From Christiangramia sediminis (GTDB lineage Bacteria > Bacteroidota > Bacteroidia > Flavobacteriales > Flavobacteriaceae), in contig NZ_JAJBZG010000002.1 in the NCBI RefSeq assembly GCF_020552705.1, forward strand, positions 783,801 to 847,800: a DNA stretch of 64,000 nt. The letters run 5' to 3'. The notes under the pieces are model-generated. The model saw only the letters and a list, made by a program, of their open reading frames with translations. It was not told the DNA's origin and ran no database searches. Each line of letters begins with the position of its first letter. Positions within the stretch are counted from its first letter, which is position 1. Made by a program: the position numbers and the translations under genes. Shown here in pieces: positions 17,302 to 27,500 of the stretch.

Positions 17302-18707
17302 AAATCCTTAAATATAAATTGTAAACCCAGTTGCAAAGATGCACTGTTGGCTTTAGCTAAGTTAGTATAACCAATAATATCATTTGCGGCAAGATAGATA
17401 TTAAAATTCTCAAAACGTGAAGAAACCATAGCTCCCAGTTTAGTAATCGTATACTCATCTACGCCATAAGCCAGCCGAAATCTTAAATTGTCATTTACTT
17501 TTCTATCCCAATAAGCAGTCACTCCGTAAGTGGGCCCTTTTGGTCTATTTACTCCCGAGATCAACATCCCAAAAAGATTCATAAACCTGGGTCTTTTGCT
17601 GATAAGATAATCACAGGGCAGGATTGATTTGCCTGTTCCAAACTCAAAAGATGCATTAAATTTTAAGGGACGCCAGGTATTATAGGCATTGGTCGTCGTT
17701 TCTTCATTAAGGTTTCGATCAAGTCGTTCTTCAAAAACATCCCAATAAGGGATAGCAGCTTCATTTTCATCCAGCTCTGGAAATAAGGGCTCCAGTCCAT
17801 TGGTTTGAAAAGACCCGAAATAAGTATAATTCTCAATATCCTTCTGATGGAACATTAAACCAAGATCCTGTATAGACGCATTAATCGAAAACTGATCTGT
17901 CACCCGGTAATTAAATCCCAGATCTACCCCCAGTCCAACATTTTGCCCAAAAAAAGACCTACTTAAAAGTTCTGCAACCGCTTCATCTACGGTCATACCT
18001 TCCTCATTTTTCAAAGAAGCATATCCAGAAGTATTGACGGTGACATCTAAACCTAAAACTTCATGACGATAAAAATTAGGTCCTCCTGGCGTCTCGAGAG
18101 TTCTAAAAACCCCTTTATTATTGGTGCTTTCAGCGTTAAAGATCCCCGAATATAATTTAAACCTACCTCCAACGGTTAGCTTTCTATCTACTTTATAATT
18201 AAAACCTGCATGGTAAACGGTTAGAATTTCTCCTGTGAAACTTACATCTGAAAACTTAAAGTCCTGGTTAATATTATCCGCATTTCCCTCGAAAGCGAGT
18301 AATGCCGGGTCTTTAGGGAAATATGCAAAAATATCCATCTCCTGATAGATTCCTGTTGAAAAATAGCCTCTGTTACCCATCTTCCATCCCAGGGATAAAA
18401 TTTCTATTTGTTCATTAACAGAAAAAAAATCCCCGGCAGTAATACTATTCATTACATTACGAACTCGTTGGTTAACATTAGAATCTTCATTAGAAAAGAT
18501 GTCATACGCAGTAACTCCGGTAGAACCCGCTGAAAGATGTATCTGAGAAAAAAACGGAATCCCAATGTGTCGGGTAAAATCTATCCTGGCACCCGGATTT
18601 TGAAGCAAGGATTGCGGTAAGTCATCCACGTTATAAAGCAAAGGTCTATTTTGACCAAAACTGAATACTGAAATTGACAGGAATATGATAAAGGCAAGCT
18701 TCCGCAT
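17298..18707 (-). CDS. Outer-membrane beta-barrel-like protein (DUF5723-like)
   Basis: A protein of about 469 residues from the ATG at 18705-18707 (MRKLAFIIFLSISVF, ending in a FSFGQ signal-peptide cleavage region). A longer reading would need a TTG 12 bases upstream that overlaps the preceding gene. The body has alternating beta strands and the phrase LGWKMGNRGYFSTGIYQE, resembling the Bacteroidota DUF5723 family of predicted outer-membrane barrels. Function unknown. It lies between a lipoprotein gene (one base upstream) and an exported protein (4-base overlap), suggesting a three-part envelope module. Confidence 0.75.
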   Translation of the reverse strand: MRKLAFIIFLSISVFSFGQNRPLLYNVDDLPQSLLQNPGARIDFTRHIGIPFFSQIHLSAGSTGVTAYDIFSNEDSNVNQRVRNVMNSITAGDFFSVNEQIEILSLGWKMGNRGYFSTGIYQEMDIFAYFPKDPALLAFEGNADNINQDFKFSDVSFTGEILTVYHAGFNYKVDRKLTVGGRFKLYSGIFNAESTNNKGVFRTLETPGGPNFYRHEVLGLDVTVNTSGYASLKNEEGMTVDEAVAELLSRSFFGQNVGLGVDLGFNYRVTDQFSINASIQDLGLMFHQKDIENYTYFGSFQTNGLEPLFPELDENEAAIPYWDVFEERLDRNLNEETTTNAYNTWRPLKFNASFEFGTGKSILPCDYLISKRPRFMNLFGMLISGVNRPKGPTYGVTAYWDRKVNDNLRFRLAYGVDEYTITKLGAMVSSRFENFNIYLAANDIIGYTNLAKANSASLQLGLQFIFKDL

Positions 18708-18708
18708 A

Positions 18709-19281
18709 TTAAAATTCAAACTTAAAAAGCCCTTTTGAAGAAAAATCTAACTCCCCTTCCATGTCTTTTCCGTCGCCAATTATTTCTAACTCCACGAGCA
18801 TTTTTAAAGATCTCCTAACTTTTCCAATATCGCCACGCTCAACAACATATGTAGTATCTACTACCGAAGGCGAATCTATAGACCCGGGTGGAATATCGTA
18901 ATTTACAGCGAATTGATTTCTATCGTTCTCAGATAAAAACCGAATACTGCTTTTAATTAAATAAGGGAATTTATTTTCGTGTTTGAACCTAAACTCAGCA
19001 AACATAAGTCCGTCCTGGATGTAATCGTCATCCAGAAATTCCAATCTAACGGTATCGCGAATTACAGAGGTAAAAGCGTTGGTTTCAGAATCCAGAAAGT
19101 CTGTATTGTCAATTTTATAATACAGGAGATCTACTTCAAGATCTGGAGTTAGCTGGATATCCTGCGCCTGTTCAAAGTCCACATCTTTGAAACAGGAGGT
19201 CGTTAAAAAGCTTAATAAGACCAGTAAAAGCGGTATTTTAAAGAGACTATTGCGAAACACGAATAAGGCTTTCTTTGCCAA
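18709..19281 (-). CDS. Putative lipoprotein of unknown function
   Basis: A 190-residue protein with a signal sequence and lipobox LTTSC at residues 26-30. The mature part (FKDVDFEQAQDI...) looks like a beta-sandwich and ends FKFEF. There is no usable ATG: the reading frame opens with TTG at 19279-19281 after a TAG four codons upstream, and a GTG seven codons later (19258-19260) is an alternative. No family recognised. It precedes the DUF5723-like gene by one base and is likely its partner. Confidence 0.7.
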   Translation of the reverse strand: MAKKALFVFRNSLFKIPLLLVLLSFLTTSCFKDVDFEQAQDIQLTPDLEVDLLYYKIDNTDFLDSETNAFTSVIRDTVRLEFLDDDYIQDGLMFAEFRFKHENKFPYLIKSSIRFLSENDRNQFAVNYDIPPGSIDSPSVVDTTYVVERGDIGKVRRSLKMLVELEIIGDGKDMEGELDFSSKGLFKFEF

Positions 19282-19303
19282 CGAAAATACCTATTCTTTA
19301 TTA

Positions 19304-19993
19304 TTATAAATAATTTAGAAGTTCATTTAACTTTTGGATTTGGGGATGTTGATTTTGAACACCTTGCCCTTCAGAATTCAGATAAATAACCTGTAAGCCA
19401 AAATCATAAGCCCCAAAAATATCAGCTTCAAGATTATCTCCGATCATGACCGATTTTGATTTATCTGCCCCACTTTTTTTAAGCGCTTTTTCAAAAATAA
19501 GCGGATGTGGTTTTTTTACACCGGCATCTTCTGAAGTTGTAATAGTATCAAAATACTCCAGAATAGCTGAATTACGCATTTTCTTGTATTGGACTTCTTC
19601 AAAACCATTGGTAATAATATGCAGTTTATATTCGCTTTTTAAGTGCTCCAGAATTTCTATACTCCCTTCCAGCAAATGATTATTATTAGGAAGATATTCT
19701 ATATAATTTTCTGCAATTAAATTGATCGTGGAATCCTGGGCCTCGAACATCAACCTATCAAAACTATCTTTTAGTCTACCATATCTCAGGGCTTCTTTAC
19801 TAACTGAATTATTTCTATACAATTCCCAGTATCTGAAGTTTATAGGCATGTATACCTGCAAAAACTCCTCTATATTTAATTCGATTTTCTGCTTTTCAAA
19901 AACCTCTTTAAAAGCTAAAGCTGAATTACGGTCAAAATCCCAAAGTGTATGATCCAGATCAAAAAAGATGTGTTCTATATTAGTCAATTTCAT
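19304..19993 (-). CDS. YjjG-family noncanonical pyrimidine nucleotidase (HAD hydrolase)
   Basis: A 229-residue HAD-superfamily enzyme. Motif I FFDLDHTLWDF (nucleophile Asp in DLD) is at residues 10-20, motif II LHIITNGFEE around 125-134, motif III Lys in KKPHPLIF, and motif IV MIGDNLEADI. Members remove phosphate from nucleoside monophosphates including damaged pyrimidines; the YjjG label rests on overall resemblance (TIGR02254-like), so the substrate is inferred. It overlaps the upstream deacetylase-fold gene by 14 bases. Confidence 0.85.
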   Translation of the reverse strand: MKLTNIEHIFFDLDHTLWDFDRNSALAFKEVFEKQKIELNIEEFLQVYMPINFRYWELYRNNSVSKEALRYGRLKDSFDRLMFEAQDSTINLIAENYIEYLPNNNHLLEGSIEILEHLKSEYKLHIITNGFEEVQYKKMRNSAILEYFDTITTSEDAGVKKPHPLIFEKALKKSGADKSKSVMIGDNLEADIFGAYDFGLQVIYLNSEGQGVQNQHPQIQKLNELLNYL

Positions 19994-21269
19994 GGATTTG
20001 TTTTAAAAGAGAATAATATAATTTATTATCGGCATAATCTGAAAAATCATGATTACTGAAAACTGCCCTGAACATTCCCCGTACTTCTTTCACTTCCAGT
20101 AACATTCTGGAAATATCTTCTCTTAGTTTCGTTTTAGTCATTTTATCAACAACTTTGGAATGAAAAGCATAAGGGTGAACACGCAAAGGCGTGGTTACTT
20201 CCATATTGATATCATAAAACAAATATGGTGAACAGGTCCCAGCCCTAAATCCCGGATTATCTGGATAACCCATAGAATGATCATTATGGATCTCCAATTC
20301 AGTAAGATTATTATATTGATCTGGCAATCTTAAATTATACTGGGAATTCATTGCATGTTCCACGGGACTATGAATAATTTCCTCCAATCTTAATTTTTCC
20401 TTTCGAAGGCTTTTTACTTCATCCATAGCATAATAACCCATTAGCAATCCTACTTTAGCATAATCTGCCACAGATTTAATGACGGCCCTGTGTGGAATTC
20501 TATTATGACTAATATTGCGATCGTGTATAGAAAAATCACTTAGCTGAAACATAAAGAGCATAAAGATCTTATGTTCCTTGATCAAATTAATTAGATCTTC
20601 AAAGATATCATGAGGATCTTTTTTTAATCTTACCCATACCTGAAGTCGATCTACAACTTTTCCCAGGTTCAGCTTAAAAAGATCGAACCAAAGACCAATA
20701 AAACTTCTTAGGAAACCTTTATTTTTAAAAATGAACGTATGGTTGGATTCTACGATCGTACCTACTCTATATTTCCTATCTGAAAATTTAAGATTGGGAA
20801 ACCGGTCTAAAAAGATATCTCTGAACTTGAATGCCCAGATATCCACCACGGGTTTATGCAAAAAACTTTCCTGATATGCCAGACTTTCGGCCGCAGGAAA
20901 TCTTCCATCTTCATCTTTTACATGCGGCAAATATTCCTCATAGCGGCTTAAGAGATAAAAAGAGGCTGCAAAAATATCAAAAGGCAGATCACTGGCTTCG
21001 GGTAAAGGGAAAAAACACACCGTATCATCCCAGGGCTGAACCTTTATTTCCAGCTCTGAAAACCCCTGTTCCATCAATAGATCCACTTTCTGAATAAAAA
21101 ATTCATTCCCCAGAGCCTGACGCCCATAAGATAATTTGGCTCCATCATGGGCAATAAATTCTTCAATTTTAGAAGTAAACTTAATTGGAATTCCCAGGAT
21201 ATGCGTACAAAGGTGTTTAAACACATATATTATCCTTGGAGTGACTTTCTGGGTGTAGATCAATAACAT
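19980..21269 (-). CDS. Polysaccharide-deacetylase-fold protein (DUF7033-like), motifs degenerate
   Basis: A 429-residue cytoplasmic protein with the layout of Bacteroidota polysaccharide-deacetylase family proteins: an N-terminal DUF7033-like domain (residues about 1-150, with ASFYLLSRYEEY) and a NodB-like domain (about 165-429, with GFRAGTCSPY at 340-349). In active relatives, as I recall them, motif 1 is TxDxD and motif 2 is HPSY. Here the matching positions read TIVESN (171-176) and VGLLMGYY (273-280), so the catalytic Asp and metal His appear lost. It overlaps yjjG by 14 bases and follows radC by 11. Function unknown. Confidence 0.75.
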   Translation of the reverse strand: MLLIYTQKVTPRIIYVFKHLCTHILGIPIKFTSKIEEFIAHDGAKLSYGRQALGNEFFIQKVDLLMEQGFSELEIKVQPWDDTVCFFPLPEASDLPFDIFAASFYLLSRYEEYLPHVKDEDGRFPAAESLAYQESFLHKPVVDIWAFKFRDIFLDRFPNLKFSDRKYRVGTIVESNHTFIFKNKGFLRSFIGLWFDLFKLNLGKVVDRLQVWVRLKKDPHDIFEDLINLIKEHKIFMLFMFQLSDFSIHDRNISHNRIPHRAVIKSVADYAKVGLLMGYYAMDEVKSLRKEKLRLEEIIHSPVEHAMNSQYNLRLPDQYNNLTELEIHNDHSMGYPDNPGFRAGTCSPYLFYDINMEVTTPLRVHPYAFHSKVVDKMTKTKLREDISRMLLEVKEVRGMFRAVFSNHDFSDYADNKLYYSLLKQIHEID

Positions 21270-21280
21270 TCAAAGCTGTC

Positions 21281-21979
21281 TTAGAGCATACCTTCATCGG
21301 CAAAGCTAAGGTATGATTTTTCAGTTACAATAATGTGATCAAGCACTTTGATATCCAGAGACTCCGCTGCTGTTTTCAATTTTTTGGTAAGTTGTTTATC
21401 TGCTTCACTGGCTTTGAGGTTTCCAGATGGATGATTATGCACCAATATAATTGAAACCGCTCCCACCTCAAGTGCCTTCTTCAGAGTTATACGCACATCT
21501 ACCAGAGTACCCGTGATCCCTCCTTTACTAATCTGAAATTGCTCAATGACTTTATTACTATTATTCAGATAAATGATCCAGAACTCCTCATGAGGCAATT
21601 CTCCAATTACCGGCTGCATAATTTCAAAAATAGACTGGCTTGAACTGATTTTCTTTTGTTCTAAAGCCTCCTCCAGCCTTCTTCTCCTCCCCAGTTCCAG
21701 AGCAGCAACAATGGAAACCGCCTTAGCAGGGCCTATGCCTTTAAACTTGCATAGCTGATTTATAGAAAGTCTTCCTAATTCACTAAGATTATTTTTTGTT
21801 GAAGAAAGAATTCGTTTTGACAACTCAACAGCAGTCTCATTTTTACTCCCGGAACCAATTAATATGGCGATCAATTCAGAATCACTTAAACTCAGTTTTC
21901 CTTTTTGAAGGAGTTTTTCCCTGGGCCGGTCATCTTCGGCCCAGTTTTTTATACTGAGGTTTAATTTTTCATGATTCAT
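21281..21979 (-). CDS. radC: RadC family protein (JAB/MPN domain)
   Basis: A 232-residue UPF0758/RadC protein of normal length. An N-terminal helix-hairpin-helix region (about 65-100, FKGIGPAKAVSIVAALELG) precedes a JAMM metal site: Glu131, then His181 and His183 in HNHPSGN, and Asp194. The biochemical role is unsettled; the historical radiation-sensitivity assignment was withdrawn. It heads a tight minus-strand series with the deacetylase-fold, YjjG and three envelope genes. Confidence 0.92.
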   Translation of the reverse strand: MNHEKLNLSIKNWAEDDRPREKLLQKGKLSLSDSELIAILIGSGSKNETAVELSKRILSSTKNNLSELGRLSINQLCKFKGIGPAKAVSIVAALELGRRRRLEEALEQKKISSSQSIFEIMQPVIGELPHEEFWIIYLNNSNKVIEQFQISKGGITGTLVDVRITLKKALEVGAVSIILVHNHPSGNLKASEADKQLTKKLKTAAESLDIKVLDHIIVTEKSYLSFADEGML

Positions 21980-22040
21980 CTTAAGTTAAAGATAAACAAT
22001 GAATTATGAATTTGATAATTATTCTTCGCAGCTGAAAAAA

Positions 22041-23393
22041 TTAAAGCATTTTTTTAAGTTCTTCCATATCCAATCCCCCATAATTTCCACTACTCATCAT
22101 TAATAATACTGAATTATTAAGATTGGTATTTTTTAATTCCTCTTTAAAATCTTCCGAGGTTGTAAATATCTTCAGACCTTCTTTTAGAAAAGCCTGTCTA
22201 ATTTGTTCTTCACTAACCGCTTCAAGCTTTTTGATTGCCACCGCATCTGGCGAATAAAAGACTAAAGCTTCATCAGCTTCTGCCAGGCTGTTTTTATATT
22301 CATTCAGAAATTCAGCATTTAAACTGCTATAGGTATGAAGTTCCAGGCAGGCTATTAATTTTTTATCTGAAAATTGTTCTTTAACCGCTGCAGTGGTAGC
22401 AGAAACCTTCGATGGACTATGAGCAAAATCTTTAAAGATCACCGAAGATTGAGATTCAGCTACTTTTTCCAAACGTTTGGAGGCTCCTTTAAAAGTGGCG
22501 ATAGCCTCATAAAAGTCATCCTCGTCCACTCCCATATGCTGACAAATCCATTTAGCCCCTGCAAGATTATTTAGATTATGCTTTCCAAATATTTCTAAAG
22601 GCAATTCACCTTCAGGGACATCCAGTATGGTATGGTTGGCTTCTGTATGATATTCAGGAGTCTGGTAAGGATGTTTTCTTATGGGATTTTCGGTTTCTTC
22701 AGCAAGCCTCTTTACTTCAGCATCTTCTTCATTATAAACCAGGATCCCACCGTTAACTATAGAATCGATAAAAATTTTGAATTGTTCCACATAATTATCA
22801 TAGGTTGGGAAAACATTAATATGGTCCCAGGCAATTCCGCTCAACAAGGCGATATTGGGCTGATAAAGATGAAATTTCGGCCTTCTGTCTAAAGCTGAAG
22901 ACAAGTATTCATCTCCTTCAATAACTATAAAATCATTTTCTTCAGTTAAATGCACGGGGTTTTCTAAACCTTCCAATGCAGCTCCAACCATATAATCAAT
23001 CTCTTTATCATGATAATTCATTACATGAAGTATCATAGAAGTAATACTGGTTTTACCATGCGAACCTCCAATGACTACCCTGGTTTTATTTTTTGATTGC
23101 TCATAAAGGAATTCTGGATAGGAATATATTTTTAATCCTAATTTCCGGGCTTTGATCAGTTCGGGATTATCATCCTTTGCATGCATTCCAAGAATCACGG
23201 CATCGATATCTGCGGAAATATGATCTTCAGACCAACCAATTTGGGCAGGATATATTCCATGCTCTTTAAGTCTGGATTTAGAAGGTTCAAAAATAGCATC
23301 GTCACTTCCTGAAATTTCGTAAGACTTTTGTTTTAAAGCAATGGCCAGGCTATGCATGGCGCTTCCACCAATAGCAATAAAATGAATTCTCAT
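22041..23393 (-). CDS. mpl: UDP-N-acetylmuramate:tripeptide ligase (Mpl-type Mur ligase)
   Basis: A 450-residue Mur-ligase-family enzyme. The N-terminal nucleotide-binding domain begins MRIHFIAIGGSAMHSLAI, the ATP P-loop GGSHGKTSITS lies at about 108-118, and HNLNNLAGA marks the central domain. In Gram-negatives Mpl attaches recovered L-Ala-gamma-D-Glu-mDAP tripeptide to UDP-MurNAc for peptidoglycan recycling. It is shorter than MurC and its N-terminus is of the Mpl type, but MurC-like activity is not excluded by sequence alone. Confidence 0.87.
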   Translation of the reverse strand: MRIHFIAIGGSAMHSLAIALKQKSYEISGSDDAIFEPSKSRLKEHGIYPAQIGWSEDHISADIDAVILGMHAKDDNPELIKARKLGLKIYSYPEFLYEQSKNKTRVVIGGSHGKTSITSMILHVMNYHDKEIDYMVGAALEGLENPVHLTEENDFIVIEGDEYLSSALDRRPKFHLYQPNIALLSGIAWDHINVFPTYDNYVEQFKIFIDSIVNGGILVYNEEDAEVKRLAEETENPIRKHPYQTPEYHTEANHTILDVPEGELPLEIFGKHNLNNLAGAKWICQHMGVDEDDFYEAIATFKGASKRLEKVAESQSSVIFKDFAHSPSKVSATTAAVKEQFSDKKLIACLELHTYSSLNAEFLNEYKNSLAEADEALVFYSPDAVAIKKLEAVSEEQIRQAFLKEGLKIFTTSEDFKEELKNTNLNNSVLLMMSSGNYGGLDMEELKKML

Positions 23394-23441
23394 AGAATGA
23401 TTTTCTGCAAATATAAGAGTTTGATTAAGGTATGATACCTC

Positions 23442-24320
23442 TTAAAGTCTTTGAATTTTTTGTTTTTCAATAAGCGCCTTGTCAAAGCCCGGATCTAGTT
23501 CAAGCGACTTTTCAATATGACTAAGAGCTGCTTTTTGATTATTCTGAACCCTTTCGATCTGAGCTAGCCTGAGGTAAGCCCAGGCCGGAGATTTTAAATC
23601 TCTATATCCATAATTTGCAATATATTCATTTAAAAATGTTTTACCGGCATCTAGCTGGATTTCAAAAATCGCTGAAGCCTCTCCCAGCTCATAATTCAAA
23701 TAATTTCGTGATACCAGTTCCGGTTTTCTGACAGCTGCTCTTAATGCATCATTATACTTATTTTTTGCCAGATCTTTATAATCCTGAATTTTGTAGATGT
23801 AAGCGTCAGCTAAAAACGCATCAACCTCATTTAATCTATCTAAATCTGAAGCATAACTTTCTGCAATTGTCTTGCTTCCTCCAAGCATACTGGGTATTTG
23901 CATATATAATTCCACTAAAGCTCTGCGCGCTTCTTTATGTTTGGGATCAAGCTCCGCTGCTTTTTTAAGGTACTCCTTTATATCACCCAAAAGAAGTGCC
24001 GCTTGGAATTTAGAACCATAATAGGCCTTCATTCCCATCGCCCCGCCTAATTTAAAATTATACATGGCATTTCCAGCATCTAATTCTACCAGAGTTTCAT
24101 AATACTCAATAGCTTCATCCCAATTTTTGTTAAAACAGGCAATATCTCCTAAATATTCAATTGATTTCGGCTGTTCTTTATGTTGTAGAAATACTTCCCG
24201 TGCTTTATCAATTTCCCCGTTATTGAGGAGATTTTCCGCATTTTTTAAACTGGTCTGTGCCATTAATCCGACAGAAAAAAGGTAAAAAAAGCCGATGATG
24301 TACTTAAAATTTGTTAACAT
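23442..24320 (-). CDS. Exported TPR-repeat protein
   Basis: A 292-residue protein with an N-terminal signal sequence (ending LMAQ at residue 22) and several tetratricopeptide repeats: about 25-95 (DKAREVFLQH, DEAIEYYETLVELDAGN), 115-140, and a good C-terminal one at 245-285 (AALSHIEKSLELDPGF). TPRs are protein-binding scaffolds; no specific function can be named. It lies 48 bases upstream of mpl on the same strand and may share its transcript. Confidence 0.8.
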   Translation of the reverse strand: MLTNFKYIIGFFYLFSVGLMAQTSLKNAENLLNNGEIDKAREVFLQHKEQPKSIEYLGDIACFNKNWDEAIEYYETLVELDAGNAMYNFKLGGAMGMKAYYGSKFQAALLLGDIKEYLKKAAELDPKHKEARRALVELYMQIPSMLGGSKTIAESYASDLDRLNEVDAFLADAYIYKIQDYKDLAKNKYNDALRAAVRKPELVSRNYLNYELGEASAIFEIQLDAGKTFLNEYIANYGYRDLKSPAWAYLRLAQIERVQNNQKAALSHIEKSLELDPGFDKALIEKQKIQRL

Positions 24321-24439
24321 AGATAAAATTTTTATAAATTTAGCGTGCCCAAAGAGTTGTTATTCAGCAAACTTAAGGCAACTTAGCATTTAATGTTAAG
24401 ATGTTTCTTAAATTAACTCGGCATATTAAAAATTATTTT

Positions 24440-24486
24440 AATATTTGTGCAACTTTTTAATGAGTTTTAACCGAATACTAATTTTG
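24440..24486 (+). promoter_or_regulatory. Candidate promoter elements for the giant surface protein operon
   Basis: TAATTTTG at 24479-24486 is a perfect Bacteroidota -7 match and AATATTTG at 24440-24447 a near match. Neither has an obvious TTG at the ideal distance. The first would give a leader of about 12 bases before the ATG at 24504, the second about 50. Confidence 0.4.
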
Positions 24487-24503
24487 AATTTAACACCTAG
24501 CCT

Positions 24504-27500
24504 ATGCAAAATTTTACTTTTGGGAGGAAAGGCCTTAATTGGTTCCTTTTCGCCTTTATTTTATTTGTTGGAAACTTGGCCTCGTATGGTCAAAGTCCCT
24601 GTGCTACACCAGATGCAGATCAATCATACTGTTATCTAGAAACAGTAGATGACCTACGTTATTCTGGTGCTACAAATCCGGCTGTTTATGAAACAGCGGA
24701 TACTGAGAACGATACAGACCCCATAAATGGGGACGAACTTTTAACTGATGGTGCAACTTATTTTATAGGAAGTACAACGGAAGACTGCGAAAGAGTTGCA
24801 GTTGAAGTTACGGTATTTGCCGCCGACACACCTTCAAATACTGTAACTGGTGATTCTAATGGATTTACAGTCACTCCTTGTGAATCATCTGATTTTAGTG
24901 GATCTGACCTACTAAATCTTTTTGATCCTGTACCTTCAGGATATACACTTAAAATCTATGAAGATGAATTCGGAGGTTCTGAAATTTCAGATTACTCCAC
25001 TACACTGATGGATGGAGAAAGTTATTTTGTTGGTGCTGATACCGACGGTACTAGTGACCCTGATTCAGATTATTGTCCATCAGAAAGAGTTGCGGTAGGT
25101 ATTGATGTAGTAGATGCTCCGGCTCCTACTGCAGAAGATCCTCAGACTTTTTGTGAAGGTGCAACAGTTGCAGATCTTGAGGCAGAAAGTACTTCTCCTA
25201 ACTTTCAGGCATTTAGATGGTATAGAGAGGAAACTGGTGGTTCACCATTAGCTAATGGCGTAGAATTAATAAACGGAGAAGATTATTGGGTTTCTCAGAT
25301 TGTAAATGAAAGAGGAAGTATTTTTCCTCCATGTGAATCTGGAAGAACTCGAGTAGAAGTAGAGGTTATTACTTTTGATGCTGGTGACGATGTTTCAGAG
25401 ACTTTTTGTCAAAGTCAAATTGAAATGAGATTAGACAATGGGGAGTCTCCAGAAGATATATTCTTAAGCCTTGTTGATGGGAGAACTCTACCTCCTAATG
25501 TTGAATTTAATCCGGACTTGGGTGCGATAGGAGATGATTATAATGATGATCCTTTTCAAACTTTTACAACAATTGCCACTTTTACTACTGATGAAGGCTG
25601 TGAAGATGATGTAGAACTTTCACTTACGATAATTGAAGATGCAGACGCAGGTGAAGACGGTTCTGTGACTTTAAGTCCAAGCGATGCTCCTATTAACCTT
25701 ATTGATTACTTAAACGGAACACCAGATACAGGAGGCATGTGGACTCCTGGCGATGGTACGTTCGACCCATCAACAGATACACCTGGTGATTTCACCTATT
25801 CTGTAGATAATGGATCATGTTCAGACTCTGCAATAGTTACTGTAATTGTTGAAGAATGCACAACTACTGCTGGCGATGATAGCTTAGGAAATATTGTTTG
25901 TAGAGATGACTTAGATCTTCCCGCTTCTCAAGATGCTGTGAGAGCATATTTTAGAGCATTATTAAGTGTTGATGCAACCTCAGAAGGTACTTTTTCAAAT
26001 ATAGCAGATATTAGAACTCGTGTCAATGCTGGAGAAGCCGGTCCATTCAATACTACCTATACGGTAGGTGCCGGAACAAATTGCGAAGATACTGCTGAAT
26101 TTTCAGTAACCATAGTAGATAACACCATTGCAAATGCTGGAGATTTTGATTCATTCACCATTTCTTGTGGAAGTTCAGATCCCGTAGATCTAACAAGCCT
26201 TGAAAATAATGATCCAGATGCAACAGCTGGGGGTACATTCTCAGGAACTGGTGTAACAAATAATACATTCGATCCTTCTATTGGCGCCGGAACTTACACT
26301 ATTACTTATTCAGTTGATGATTCACTACCTTGTATTTCAGGTAATGCTTCAACCACTTTTGAAATAACAGTAGAAAGTGACGGAACCAATGCCGGTGATG
26401 ACAGCTTAGAAAATATAGTTTGTAGGGATGACTTAGATCTTCCCGCTTCTCAAGATGCTGTGAGAGCATATTTTAGAGCATTATTAAGTGTTGATGCAAC
26501 CTCAGAAGGTACTTTTTCAAATATAGCAGATATTAGAACTCGTGTCAATGCTGGAGAAGCCGGTCCATTCAATACTACCTATACGGTAGGTGCCGGAACA
26601 AGTTGCGAAGATACTGCTGAATTTTCAGTAACCATAGTAGATAACACCATTGCAAATGCTGGAGATTTTGATTCATTCACCATTTCTTGTGGAAGTTCAG
26701 ATCCCGTAGATCTAACAAGCCTTGAAAATAATGATCCAGATGCAACAGCTGGGGGTACATTCTCAGGAACCGGCGTTACAGATAATACATTTAACCCTTC
26801 TATTGAAGCTGGCACATATACTATTACTTATTCAGTTGATGATTCACTACCTTGTATTTCAGGTAATGCTTCAACCACTTTTGAAATCACAGTTGAAGAT
26901 TCACCAATAAACACATCGATTTCAAGAACTCTTTGTGTTACAGACGTCCAAGATTTAATAGATAATCCTGCTGCAGGATTAGCATATTTACAAAGCTTAG
27001 TTGAAGAAGCTGGAGTAGATTCATTTGATGAAGATAATTTTAGTGACAATGCACTTGCTGAGGCAATAAGATTGGCTAATTTTATTGACACTCCAACGAG
27101 TGATTCTGAAACATTTAATTTTGAATATACAGATCCTTCAGATTCAGATTGTGAAGATGGTTTAATAACCGTTGCGATTACTATTAATAATTTAGAAGAA
27201 GCTGAAGCTGGAGACTTTGATTCTTTTGATGTAACATGTACATCAGATAATTCTATTGACTTAACTGGTTTAGACAATAATAATCCAGATGCTACAGCAG
27301 GTGGAACATTTACAGGAACTGGTGTAATGGACAATAATTTTGATCCTTCCGTTGGAACTGGAACTTATACTATTACCTATACAGTTGATGATTCTTTACC
27401 GTGTACTACTGGTAGTGCTTCAACAACTTTTGAAATTACTGTTGAAAATGAAGGTGACAATGCTGGCGATGACAGTTTAGATAATACAGTGTGTCGAGAT

